In this document: piece by piece, positions 30,853 through 38,481 of the stretch
Layout of the letters: each line of letters starts with the position of its first letter
How positions within the stretch are numbered: position 1 is the stretch's first letter
Origin: Candidatus Magasanikbacteria bacterium RIFCSPHIGHO2_02_FULL_48_18
GTDB taxonomy: Bacteria > Patescibacteriota > Patescibacteriia > Magasanikbacterales > UBA922
Reading direction: 5' to 3'
Length of the DNA: 44,216 bases
Assembly: GCA_001784285.1 (NCBI GenBank)
Contig: MFQC01000008.1
Span: forward strand, 1-44,216
Program-made: the position numbers and the translations under genes
Notes under the pieces: generated by a model
What the model was told of the DNA's origin: nothing
The model's database searches: none
The model's input: only the letters and a program-made list of their open reading frames with translations

Positions 30853-30983
30853 AGTTTCACCCCCTCTCTGTTTAAAGATAACGATCTGTTTTTTCTCTGA
30901 CGTTATGCAGAGATAAAACCATTTATACAATATCAATGGCTTTATCTTTCCAAAACGAAATCCCCCAATTTTATAATTCATTT

Positions 30984-31583
30984 TTAACCTTCTTTCCATT
31001 CACAGTCTACCAAGTCGCCAAATTCCTCTAAAGACTGGCCTGTCATTTCTTGACACTGTAGAGGACCAAGTACATTTGGCACGATCTCTTTACCACTATA
31101 CCAAGTTGATGAGCCGCAATAACATGCCGCATTGCCGCCACTTGTTTGACCGGTATCGGCTTGAAATCCCTTTGCGCCAAGGCTCTTCAAGAATGCACTC
31201 AGTATACCATAGCTTATAAAAATAATTAAGAGTCCCAAACTCGCATACACCATAATATGCGTTCCTTTTTTAATTTTTTCAGGATTGCCGCTCGACGCAA
31301 GCCACTCCCAGCCGCCAAACACAAACACCAAAAGCGTTATCGAGCCGAGCACAGTCAGACTTTTTGCAATGAGATTGCCAAGAATTTTGGGCGTACTCGT
31401 GACGCCAACCGGATTATCGAGTTTGCCACCAAGCGGATTAATGAGTTTGACTGTTTGATTTTGGCCGTCTGCGCCCAATACGACAGAGGCAGTAATAAAA
31501 AAGAAAAAGACACTAACCATAGTGCCAAGAAAAAAAATCTTGCTCAAAAAAAGAGATGTTGCCAATTTTCCCAAAATACGCAT
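30984..31583 (-). CDS. T4SS-type pilin-like protein L with Cys tail
   Basis: 199 residues from ATG 31583 (MRILGKLA), with AAAGGTG upstream; a GTG two codons earlier is possible. The N-terminus is a long hydrophobic signal ending near VVLGAD. External segment NQTVKLINPLGGKLDNPVGV, TM1 (LIAKSLTVLGSITLLVFVFGG), loop WEWLASSGNPEKIKKGTHIM, TM2 (YASLGLLIIFISYGILSAFL). The roughly 60-residue tail has four Cys (ACYCGSS, QCQEM and DCEWK). The segment KLINPLGG plus GNPEKIKKG is reminiscent of VirB2-like pilins in related genomes. A likely minor or tip subunit. Confidence 0.8.
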   Translation of the reverse strand: MRILGKLATSLFLSKIFFLGTMVSVFFFFITASVVLGADGQNQTVKLINPLGGKLDNPVGVTSTPKILGNLIAKSLTVLGSITLLVFVFGGWEWLASSGNPEKIKKGTHIMVYASLGLLIIFISYGILSAFLKSLGAKGFQADTGQTSGGNAACYCGSSTWYSGKEIVPNVLGPLQCQEMTGQSLEEFGDLVDCEWKEG

Positions 31584-31600
31584 AGACACACCTTTTCGTC

Positions 31601-32503
31601 CTATTGGAACGGTTGCGTAAACAAATCACTGACTTGAAACGCATCCAGTACAAAGTTTACCATAAGATACGCGCTAAAAGCAATCGTCAAACCAACGGCC
31701 GCGCCAACCAAAATGCCTTGTGCTTTTTTAACTTTTTCCGCGTTGCCAAAAGACAATACCATGGTAAAACCGCCATAGATAAAAATGACAAACGCCAATG
31801 AGCCGATAATGCGAAACGCCCAATTGGCGATATTCACCGCAAGTTGAAGGAGGTCATTGACGTCTTTGCACTGTCCGGTAAACGCGCATTCCGGCAACGG
31901 GCCATCATACCACTCCGGCATTTTGTATTGGTCGGCGTATGCCTCAAGAATCGCGGCTTTTTTTTCTTCGGCCGTGAGCTCCTCCTTCTTTTTGCATGTT
32001 TTATTTTCACTCACCCAAATGCAAAATTGGCCAACACCATCACATGCGGTTTCATCTTTCTGTGACGTGCAATCAACATCAATTTTAATGACAAGTGTTC
32101 CGGTAATTTTGGCGTCAAAGTACATCCCATCTGCCGGGCGATACGCCTGAAGTTCAATCCCCTGCCAAGGGCCATCGGCGCCGGAAAGATCCCATTTTAC
32201 AACAGCACTTCCGTTGTTTAAATCGTCTACCGTTGCCCCCGTCTTACAATTTAAACAAGTGATCTGTGTTTTGCTGTCCCCTGTTGTTTCTACTTTAAAA
32301 TCAACTTTTTCACCAAGTTTAACCGTGAGCGCGGGTTTGTCAATCTTACCCAAATTTGTTTTCCAAGAAAGGGGGTACTTCTTTTCATAATTGATATCGA
32401 CAATTGCCTGTGCCATTTTTGGAAGAACACCAACAATAATCGCTGAAAGAAAAAAGAGCAAAAAAAATGAGAAAGAAAAAAAATTTTGCCGTTTTGACAT
32501 CAT
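31601..32503 (-). CDS. Large T4SS-type pilin-like protein M with external domain
   Basis: 300 residues. Signal peptide to about residue 33 (KMAQAI). A roughly 185-residue external domain, with a beta-rich first part (PALTVKLGEKVDFKVETTGD, then VVKWDLSGADGPWQGIEL) and Cys pairs CLNCKTG, DCTSQKDETACDGVGQFC, KTCKKK and ECAFTGQC. The usual core follows: LAVNIANWAFRIIGSLAFVIFIYGG, loop TMVLSFGNAEKVKKAQGIL, TM2 (AAVGLTIAFSAYLMVNFV) and a short tail. It is twice the size of other members, which suggests a specialised (for example adhesive or tip) subunit. It lies 17 nt upstream of member L. Confidence 0.8.
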   Translation of the reverse strand: MMSKRQNFFSFSFFLLFFLSAIIVGVLPKMAQAIVDINYEKKYPLSWKTNLGKIDKPALTVKLGEKVDFKVETTGDSKTQITCLNCKTGATVDDLNNGSAVVKWDLSGADGPWQGIELQAYRPADGMYFDAKITGTLVIKIDVDCTSQKDETACDGVGQFCIWVSENKTCKKKEELTAEEKKAAILEAYADQYKMPEWYDGPLPECAFTGQCKDVNDLLQLAVNIANWAFRIIGSLAFVIFIYGGFTMVLSFGNAEKVKKAQGILVGAAVGLTIAFSAYLMVNFVLDAFQVSDLFTQPFQ

Positions 32504-32527
32504 ACTATGGTATAAACCAATATAAAC

Positions 32528-33904
32528 CTACATGGTTTGTTGCAGAACAGCCGCCGCGTTTTTGATAATGGCTCTGTCGCGCTCAAACGGATTTTGCGTC
32601 TCTCCATACGGCTCCAAAAGACGGTCCGCCATTTCCGCCAAGGTCTGATTTGCCACCTCTATATCATTGCCTCGGTACCAATTGGCCGCGTTCAATACCG
32701 TTCCCACAAAAGGAAGAAGCCGCTCGTCCTCTTTTTGCGCTTCAATGTGGGCGCGAAGAGGCGTCGGCTGTTTGGTCGCGTCCGTATATTTTTTGATATT
32801 TTCCGGCGTGGTCAAAAATCGAATAAAATCCCAGGCTTCATTCTGATGCTCGGATTTGGCAACCACGGACTGAATCCAATAATTGGCCACGTTCACCGGA
32901 CTGCCTTCGTTCAACTGCGGCAGGGGAATCACATCCATATTCAACTGCGGCGCCTGGGCTTTGATCCGGTCATAATCAAACGAAAAACCAAAATAAAAGA
33001 CCACTTTCCCCCTCACAAACGCGTCAAACGAATTGTCCAAATCACCATTCCACGTGTACGCCTCGCTCGTGGGGCGCGCGAAATCCGTATAAAATTTAAT
33101 TGCCTGCATGCTGGGGCTGTCTGCCCCGCCCTTTTCAACATTTTGCGCGAATGTTACCGTATTGCCCACGGTCATGGGAATACCATTTTGCGCGAACAAA
33201 AGCGCCAAAATGTCCGAAACATACTGAACGTTTGCGCCGGATCCAAGCGCCGTGCCAGACTGCACAATCCGTCCTTCAGAATCAAACTTGGTTGTTTTTT
33301 TTACCGCGTCCAAAAATTCCGCCCACGTGGTTGGCGGTTCAGGGATACCGGCGTTATCGAGCAAATCTTTATTATAATAAATCGCCATGGTATCAACAGC
33401 CGTGGGAAGTCCATATATTTTTTTATTGATAATGACATCATCGGCAACGGTGGCAATAAAATCTTTTTTAATGGAATTCACCGTTGGCATGGATTTTTTT
33501 TCCATGGTGACAATGGTTTCCGGGCGATATTTGCCTTCAACCCAAATGGTTGCCACGTCCACGGATGGCGGCATGTATGCCAAACGGCGGACGTATTGCG
33601 GCAAAAGCCGCGCTTGGATGGAAATGATATCGGGTGCCACATCGTCGGCAAGCGCATTCAAAAAAAGCTCGTCAAATTCTTCATAGCGCACCTGCCGGAT
33701 ATTCACGGTTACATACGAGCGAATGCGCTTATACTCTTCGGCCAATGTGCGCAATTCAGCGACATTATCATGCACGGTCCAATACTGAAGCGTCGTGGGT
33801 TTCACCGCGGCCTGTTCTTCTGTGGAAAGACCGCGACACCCAAAACCGGCAACCATTGTTACGAGCAAAAAGGAAGAAAACAGCCAAAAAAATCGTTTTT
33901 TCAT
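32528..33904 (-). CDS. Extracellular solute-binding lipoprotein (ABC sugar type)
   Basis: 458 residues of the SBP family 1 (maltose/glycerol-3-phosphate-type) fold. A basic hydrophobic signal runs up to VAGFGC, a loose lipobox with the Cys at about residue 23. The binding protein follows: LQYWTVHDNVAELRTLAEEY, APDIISIQARLLPQYV, YGLPTAVDTMAIYYNKDLLDNAGI, PTTWAEFLDAVKKTT and a FIRFLTTPENIKKYTD hinge region. Normally it would deliver a sugar or peptide to an ABC permease, but no permease or ATPase is adjacent. It is embedded in the pilin array, 1 nt after pilin N and 24 nt before M. Confidence 0.88.
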   Translation of the reverse strand: MKKRFFWLFSSFLLVTMVAGFGCRGLSTEEQAAVKPTTLQYWTVHDNVAELRTLAEEYKRIRSYVTVNIRQVRYEEFDELFLNALADDVAPDIISIQARLLPQYVRRLAYMPPSVDVATIWVEGKYRPETIVTMEKKSMPTVNSIKKDFIATVADDVIINKKIYGLPTAVDTMAIYYNKDLLDNAGIPEPPTTWAEFLDAVKKTTKFDSEGRIVQSGTALGSGANVQYVSDILALLFAQNGIPMTVGNTVTFAQNVEKGGADSPSMQAIKFYTDFARPTSEAYTWNGDLDNSFDAFVRGKVVFYFGFSFDYDRIKAQAPQLNMDVIPLPQLNEGSPVNVANYWIQSVVAKSEHQNEAWDFIRFLTTPENIKKYTDATKQPTPLRAHIEAQKEDERLLPFVGTVLNAANWYRGNDIEVANQTLAEMADRLLEPYGETQNPFERDRAIIKNAAAVLQQTM

Positions 33905-33905
33905 A

Positions 33906-34319
33906 TTATTTCAAAATATCAAGCACAAACGTGACAAGGGCGTAGCTCGACAGTACGGCAATTGATCCAAACGCCGCCCACACCAGGACAAGCATGCCTT
34001 TCTTTCGTCGTTCGGAATTGCCGGCAGACGTCATCCAGAGGATGCCCCCATAGACAAAAAAACCCAACGCCACACTGCCCATGATTGACAAAAAGAAAAA
34101 ATCGATAAACCGCCCAACCAATGTTTGCGGCGTGGCGCCATTCCACTGGTCCAAATTTTTAAAATTCTCGAGTGCAATAATGGGAGTGCTGGCGTCGGCG
34201 GTATTTCCGGGTGGCGGCGCGGCAAAAACAGAAGAAAAAAGCGCAACAAAAAAGATCGCGCCAAAAAAGAAAAAAAGAAATGCGCGAAAATATAGTTTGT
34301 CTCTACGCGGCATAAACAT
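33906..34319 (-). CDS. T4SS-type pilin-like protein N (first member after galU)
   Basis: 137 residues. Basic start MFMPRRDKLYF, a long Phe-rich signal ending near SVFAAP. External segment NTADASTPIIALENFKNLDQ, TM1 (FIDFFFLSIMGSVALGFFVYGG), loop ILWMTSAGNSERRKKGMLVL, TM2 (VWAAFGSIAVLSSYALVTFVL) and almost no tail (DILK). No Cys. The loop GNSERRKKG is a divergent GNED-KKA. It begins 6 nt after galU and ends 1 nt before the solute-binding lipoprotein, so those three genes form one operon. Confidence 0.8.
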   Translation of the reverse strand: MFMPRRDKLYFRAFLFFFFGAIFFVALFSSVFAAPPPGNTADASTPIIALENFKNLDQWNGATPQTLVGRFIDFFFLSIMGSVALGFFVYGGILWMTSAGNSERRKKGMLVLVWAAFGSIAVLSSYALVTFVLDILK

Positions 34320-34325
34320 ATTGCA

Positions 34326-35201
34326 TCACGATGATTCAGCCAGCATGGATCGTATTTCTTCGCTCATGTCTTCGCCTTTCAGGGCAAAATGAAGCGCGGT
34401 TTTTAACAATCCCAAAGTGTTGCCGGTATCAAAATAGGTTCCTTCATATTGATATGCGAAAAACGGCCGATGTTTGGCCAGGCTGTTGGCCGCGTCGGCA
34501 ACCCAAATTTCTCCCGACCGTCCCGCTTTTTGATTTTCCAAATAGCGCCAAATATCTTTGGTAAACACATACCGCATCCCCCCGATAATCAACCCGTGCG
34601 GCGACGTATTTTTTTTCGATGGTTTTTCGATGAGACGCTCCACGCGAAATGTCCTCGGCTCTTGGGTCGGTTTTCCATAGACATTTCCATAGCGCGTCAT
34701 GGCGTCTCGATTGTCAATGTGCTGTACGCCGATAACGGACGCGCGCCTTTTTTGAAAAATATCCAGCAATTGCCGAATGACCGGCACCGAACTATCAATG
34801 ATGCTGTCGCCATCGGAAAAGACAAATGGCTCCTCGCCAATAAATTCTCTCGCGCACAAAAGCGCATGGCCGTTGCCGAGCGGCGCCGATTGCCGAGTAT
34901 AAAAAAAACGAACAGTTTTTGATAACAAAATTAATGGTTTGAGCAAATCGAGCTTTCCCTGCTTTTCCAGCACATACTCCAAATCGTAATCCCGATCAAA
35001 ATGATCTTCGATCGCCCGTTTTTGCGAACTGGTGACAAAAATAATTTCGGTTATGCCGCTCTCGGCCATTTCTTCCACGATGTATTGCACGACCGGTTTA
35101 TCGAGGACTGGAAGCATTTCTTTTGGCATGGCTTTGGTTGCGGGAAGAAATCGGGTGCCAAGCCCGGCGACAGTAATAACACCTTTGCGAATTGAAGACA
35201 T
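34326..35201 (-). CDS. galU: UTP--glucose-1-phosphate uridylyltransferase
   Basis: A 291-residue nucleotidyltransferase making UDP-glucose for glycans and glycolipids. The signature VITVAGLGTRFLPATKAMPKEMLPVLDKPVVQY (nucleotide loop plus catalytic Lys) is at the N-terminus. The metal-binding Asp region FSDGDSIID and the C-terminal EGTYFDTGNTLGLLKTAL are canonical. The ATG at 35201 gives MSSIRKGVITV; the upstream in-frame codons lie over the -10 region. It is transcribed with the following pilin and lipoprotein genes. UDP-sugars could feed the glycosyltransferase at 24165 or surface glycosylation. Confidence 0.95.
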   Translation of the reverse strand: MSSIRKGVITVAGLGTRFLPATKAMPKEMLPVLDKPVVQYIVEEMAESGITEIIFVTSSQKRAIEDHFDRDYDLEYVLEKQGKLDLLKPLILLSKTVRFFYTRQSAPLGNGHALLCAREFIGEEPFVFSDGDSIIDSSVPVIRQLLDIFQKRRASVIGVQHIDNRDAMTRYGNVYGKPTQEPRTFRVERLIEKPSKKNTSPHGLIIGGMRYVFTKDIWRYLENQKAGRSGEIWVADAANSLAKHRPFFAYQYEGTYFDTGNTLGLLKTALHFALKGEDMSEEIRSMLAESS

Positions 35202-35235
35202 AAAAAAATCAAAACTCATTGGATCTTTGCCGGGA

Positions 35236-35264
35236 AGTATACCAAAAAACAAAAAACATTCCAA
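35236..35264 (-). promoter_or_regulatory. Promoter of galU and the pilin operon
   Basis: On the minus strand TTGGAA (35264-35259), 17 bp, TATACT (35241-35236). It is back to back with the peptidase promoter; the two -35 boxes are 9 bp apart. Confidence 0.65.
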
Positions 35265-35273
35265 TGAAGCCTA

Positions 35274-35302
35274 TTGTCAATAGACGCACACTTACTTATA
35301 CT
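35274..35302 (+). promoter_or_regulatory. Promoter of the M3-like peptidase
   Basis: TTGTCA (35274-35279), 17 bp, TATACT (35297-35302). The leader to ATG 35337 is about 28 nt. Confidence 0.68.
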
Positions 35303-35336
35303 TCATGTACATCACTTTCTTTTATATGTAATCCAT

Positions 35337-37115
35337 ATGCCTTTGCCTGACATAATGCCGGGAATCTCAAAGTGGACAGGAGAAAATGGCAACCGCCATC
35401 ACGAACAAACATTGGCTGGACTGCATGCGCTCAATATGGTGGAACGCGAAGAACATAATATGCTTCCGGCTCTTCAAGAAGTACAAAAATTTTCTACGGA
35501 ACTCCAGAAACCATTGAGCGGACACACCACATTTTTCCCTGAGGAACAACAACATCGCCTGGAGACGGTGATGTCAGACGCGATTGTTTCATTGCCAAGC
35601 GTTCATGCGCATCTCCAAAGACTTGAAGGCGCGCCGCCTATTATCACGTCGGAAGAACCGACACACAAGCCTGCCGGAGTCTTTGCGGATCTTCTCGGTC
35701 GCTTTCCACGAGATTCCATCGACAAATTGCAAGAAGAAGACATTGTCCCAACGACACTTGTGCTCCTGCGGCTTACCGAAACGGCGGATGGAACAAAAGA
35801 CTATTTTGAGACGCTTGCTCCTGAAATAAAAAAAGGGCTCCATTTTGAAACTATCATACGCGGTCTCAATGATGTTACCGGGCGCATTGACAGGCTTATC
35901 GGAAAAATCAAAGAACGATTTCCAAAAAATCATCCCCTTGCTCCATTGGTTGAATACTTTGGGATGGATCGAGAACAATTCCAAAATGTGCATCAAACAC
36001 TGCTCCAAGCATACATGCAAAAACCAACGGCACACATTGGTCGTTTTAGCCGTGAGTACCGGCAGGCGAATACCGTTGACGCAAAAGAAAAAAACATCTT
36101 GGCACGAGCCGAATTTTTTCATCAGCAAGGAATCAACAACCTTATCATGGCCATGGCGGACTTTTTTTCACAGCAAACCGAACAGCAAAACCGCGACCGA
36201 GAACTCTCATTGCTCGAAAGCGATCAGCAACACATTCGTGAAGCGGTGCCAATGCTCCAAAACTTGGCAGATTCTTTACGGCAACGCCCTGGCATGCCCA
36301 TCACCTACGCCCACCTCACCCTTCCCGCTTCAGAAGAATATAAAACCTTTGCACAAAAACCTGCCTTTCCTTCATTTCGAGAAGCCCGCCTGTTTATTGA
36401 AACAAACTACACGCATATCCCGCTCGACCATATCTCTTTTGTGTTTCACGCAAGCAATGGCGGCATGTTCGGGCCGGTTGGAGAAACTGGGCCAATCATT
36501 AAGTTGAGTCAATCGCCGGACAGTCCGGTGTCCATGGAAACATTCAGACAAATAATGCACGAAATCGGGCATGCCTGTCACTTTTTCTTTGGCGGCAAAC
36601 AAGAAAACGGCATCCTCCTCAACCGCACCCAATCATCTGAAGGATTCGCCTTTTTATTTCAAAATGCGGCACAATTGGATTATATTTCTCGAAAAGAAAA
36701 AAACCAGGAACGAGCACGCGCCCTTTCCAAAGAAGTATTGAAACAGTTTACCCTGGAAACCATTTCATGGTATCTTACGGCATCATTTGAAACCAAATTT
36801 CATAATCAAGAAACCCATACAAAAGAAACCGCGCGCCGGGTATGGGAGGAAACAAATCGGGAGATAGGGATTGCCGTGCCAGAAAAACAACAGGACGCCT
36901 GGGTCAACCCGCTTTTCATTTCTCACCCTCGCTATTATGGAAAATATGTCAGCGCCGCGCTTGAAATTATCAGCCGTTCGGATGATCTCCGTGTATTCAT
37001 CGAAGAAAAAGGCATGGATGCGCTTGTGACAAAAATGAGACAATCGGTGTTCACGAAAGGGTGGATGCCATTTCATGAACAGGCGCCGCTTATTTCAAAG
37101 GCGCTCTCTGAATAA
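35337..37115 (+). CDS. M3-like gluzincin metallopeptidase
   Basis: 592 residues. The zinc motif HEIGH is at residues 408-412 (QIMHEIGHACHFFF), with a likely third ligand Glu at residue 435 (QSSEGFAF), 23 residues after the second His. This is the spacing and helix pattern of M3/oligopeptidase-F-like gluzincins. The N-terminal 380 residues are mainly helical, as in that clan, with no signal peptide, so it acts in the cytosol. ATG 35337 is selected by the promoter and because the region before it is untranslated leader. It diverges from galU and converges on the coiled-coil gene with 5 nt between stops. Confidence 0.8.
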   Translation: MPLPDIMPGISKWTGENGNRHHEQTLAGLHALNMVEREEHNMLPALQEVQKFSTELQKPLSGHTTFFPEEQQHRLETVMSDAIVSLPSVHAHLQRLEGAPPIITSEEPTHKPAGVFADLLGRFPRDSIDKLQEEDIVPTTLVLLRLTETADGTKDYFETLAPEIKKGLHFETIIRGLNDVTGRIDRLIGKIKERFPKNHPLAPLVEYFGMDREQFQNVHQTLLQAYMQKPTAHIGRFSREYRQANTVDAKEKNILARAEFFHQQGINNLIMAMADFFSQQTEQQNRDRELSLLESDQQHIREAVPMLQNLADSLRQRPGMPITYAHLTLPASEEYKTFAQKPAFPSFREARLFIETNYTHIPLDHISFVFHASNGGMFGPVGETGPIIKLSQSPDSPVSMETFRQIMHEIGHACHFFFGGKQENGILLNRTQSSEGFAFLFQNAAQLDYISRKEKNQERARALSKEVLKQFTLETISWYLTASFETKFHNQETHTKETARRVWEETNREIGIAVPEKQQDAWVNPLFISHPRYYGKYVSAALEIISRSDDLRVFIEEKGMDALVTKMRQSVFTKGWMPFHEQAPLISKALSE

Positions 37116-37120
37116 AGTTA

Positions 37121-37630
37121 TTATGGCAACCTCCCTGTTTCATCGGTACGCGGCTCATCAATGGCTTCATGAAGAAGCTGGATCACCAGACGCTCTGCCC
37201 GAGAGTTGAGCTCCGCTTCGGTCCACATGGTTACCGGATTCTGCTCCCGTAACAATTGTTTTTGTTCTCGCAACAAATCTCCCCGCATGTTACGGAGTTC
37301 TTTTTGATATGTGGAAAGCTTTGCTTTGAGAGACGCAACATGCGCTTTATCTCGGACAATTGACATAGGATCTCCCGCGGTTTCTGCAAGCTCTAATTGT
37401 CCCCGCAGGGCGCGGATAGCCTGCAACACATCCTGCACATGCAGAAGAATGTTTTGCATTTGTTTTTTGGTATTTTTTACTTCACGAACCAAAATATCCG
37501 CGCGCTCCATTGCCGCGGCCTCTCGTCCTTCCTGATGTTCCTGTCCTTCTTTCGCGCGTTCAACTTCCATGGTTCTTTCCCGCTCCAAAAAAGATTTGCG
37601 CTCACGGCTGGCTTCTGTTTCAATACTCAT
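37121..37630 (-). CDS. Coiled-coil protein of unknown function
   Basis: 169 residues dominated by charged heptad-like helices: an Arg/Glu-rich first helix (ERKSFLERERTMEVERAKEG), a second long helix (VREVKNTKKQMQNILLHVQD), then RDKAHVASLKAKLSTYQKEL and LLREQKQLLREQ. No signal peptide, no Cys. No family recognised; probably a cytosolic homo-oligomer. It is preceded by a TATAAT box at 37643-37638 and transcribed opposite to the peptidase. Confidence 0.65.
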   Translation of the reverse strand: MSIETEASRERKSFLERERTMEVERAKEGQEHQEGREAAAMERADILVREVKNTKKQMQNILLHVQDVLQAIRALRGQLELAETAGDPMSIVRDKAHVASLKAKLSTYQKELRNMRGDLLREQKQLLREQNPVTMWTEAELNSRAERLVIQLLHEAIDEPRTDETGRLP

Positions 37631-37637
37631 ACAACGT

Positions 37638-37643
37638 ATTATA
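37638..37643 (-). promoter_or_regulatory. -10 box of the coiled-coil gene
   Basis: Minus-strand TATAAT, perfect consensus, 8 nt before ATG 37630. The position 17 bp upstream reads TTTTTT, so the -35 is weak. If used, the transcript would be almost leaderless. Confidence 0.4.
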
Positions 37644-37660
37644 CCTCATCTCTATCAAAC

Positions 37661-37687
37661 AAAAAACCATGAGTATTTCTACCCATG
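37661..37687 (-). terminator. Terminator of the rpsF-ssb-rpsR operon
   Basis: On the minus strand CATGGGTA (37687-37680), GAAA tetraloop, TACTCATG (37675-37668), then GTTTTTT. Eight-bp stem with one G-U pair. It lies 21 nt after the rpsR stop. Confidence 0.88.
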
Positions 37688-37708
37688 ATTTTTTTATTCC
37701 AACGAACA

Positions 37709-37936
37709 TTACTTATTCGTAAATGGCATAAGGCCAACAATGCGTGCTTGTTTTATGGCCGTTGACACTTTGCGCTGATGCCACGCGCACAACCCGCTAC
37801 GCCGTCGCGGCGCAATCTTCATGAATGAAGAAACAAACCGACGCAAAATTTCCACATCTTTGTAATCTACCTCCGGGATATTGTTGAGGCAGTAGTAACA
37901 TTGTTTGGGTTTTCCAATGACTGTTTTTTGTTGCAT
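37709..37936 (-). CDS. rpsR: 30S ribosomal protein S18
   Basis: 75 residues, the normal bacterial S18 size. It pairs with S6 on the platform of the small subunit. The CYYCLNNIPEVDYKDVEILRRFVSS start and the basic IAPRRRSGLCAWHQRKVSTAIKQAR core are canonical. The Cys-x-x-Cys at the start and the Cys/His downstream suggest a zinc-binding (C+) form. It lies 6 nt downstream of ssb and is followed by a terminator. Confidence 0.97.
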   Translation of the reverse strand: MQQKTVIGKPKQCYYCLNNIPEVDYKDVEILRRFVSSFMKIAPRRRSGLCAWHQRKVSTAIKQARIVGLMPFTNK

Positions 37937-37942
37937 ACAAAA

Positions 37943-38383
37943 TTAAAATGGTATATCCTCAACTTTTATTTCTTCCGACTCTGCGACCGGCGGAGCAGAA
38001 ACCGTTTCCCCCGCAAATACGCCCGGCTCTTCGCGCGACTGAGATCCCGACCCGCGCGGTCCATCGAGCATGATAAGATTGTCAACGACTACTTCGGTGC
38101 GGTACCGCTTGACGCCGTCTTGCCCCACCCAATCTCTGGTTTGGAGGCGGCCTTCCACATACACGCGGCGCCCCTTACTGAGATATTGGCCGACAATTTC
38201 CGCCAATTTTCTCCACACCACGCAATTGTGAAACTCTGGTTTTTCTTGTTTGTTTCCGGATTGATCCACCCATACCAAATTGGTAACAACGGTCATCGTT
38301 GCCACGGTCTGTCCTCCTGGAGTGGTTCGAACTTCCGGGTCCCGAGTCAACCGACCCAAAAGACATATGCGATTCAAATCCAT
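37943..38383 (-). CDS. ssb: Single-stranded DNA-binding protein
   Basis: 146 residues. An N-terminal OB-fold (MDLNRICLLGRLTRDPEVR, VTNLVWVDQSG, FHNCVVWRKLAEIVGQYL, KGRRVYVEGRLQTRDW) is followed by a short Gly/Ser-rich linker and the acidic partner-binding tip VEDIPF, which recruits replication and repair enzymes. The OB start and tip are typical of bacterial SSB. The ssb ATG at 38383 has no Shine-Dalgarno of its own; a 12-codon mini-ORF with a strong one ends 8 nt upstream. It is the middle gene of the rpsF-ssb-rpsR operon. Confidence 0.97.
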   Translation of the reverse strand: MDLNRICLLGRLTRDPEVRTTPGGQTVATMTVVTNLVWVDQSGNKQEKPEFHNCVVWRKLAEIVGQYLSKGRRVYVEGRLQTRDWVGQDGVKRYRTEVVVDNLIMLDGPRGSGSQSREEPGVFAGETVSAPPVAESEEIKVEDIPF

Positions 38384-38391
38384 ATAATTTC

Positions 38392-38430
38392 TTACAATGG
38401 TGAATGAATATCATGTGTTTGTCTTTGCAT
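38392..38430 (-). CDS. Candidate 12-residue mini-ORF upstream of ssb
   Basis: ATG at 38430, 6 nt after AAGGAGG, encodes MQRQTHDIHSPL and stops at TAA 38392-38394, 8 nt before the ssb start. The placement is ideal for translational coupling. It is too short to judge by coding statistics. Confidence 0.35.
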   Translation of the reverse strand: MQRQTHDIHSPL

Positions 38431-38445
38431 CACCTCCCTCCTTTT

Positions 38446-38466
38446 CCGGAAATATGCGACTTCCGG
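38446..38466. repeat. Short hairpin in the rpsF-ssb gap
   Basis: CCGGAA (38446-38451) and TTCCGG (38461-38466) pair around a 9-nt loop. On the minus (coding) strand it precedes the AAGGAGG site of the mini-ORF, so it could modulate ssb translation. Confidence 0.5.
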
Positions 38467-38481
38467 CCCTTGTCTTTACGA

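Noticed and set aside
32537-33934. A 465-codon open frame on the plus strand
   Set aside because: It lies entirely opposite the solute-binding lipoprotein gene, its translation is Arg/His/Phe-rich with no motif, and the minus-strand protein is clearly a real SBP.
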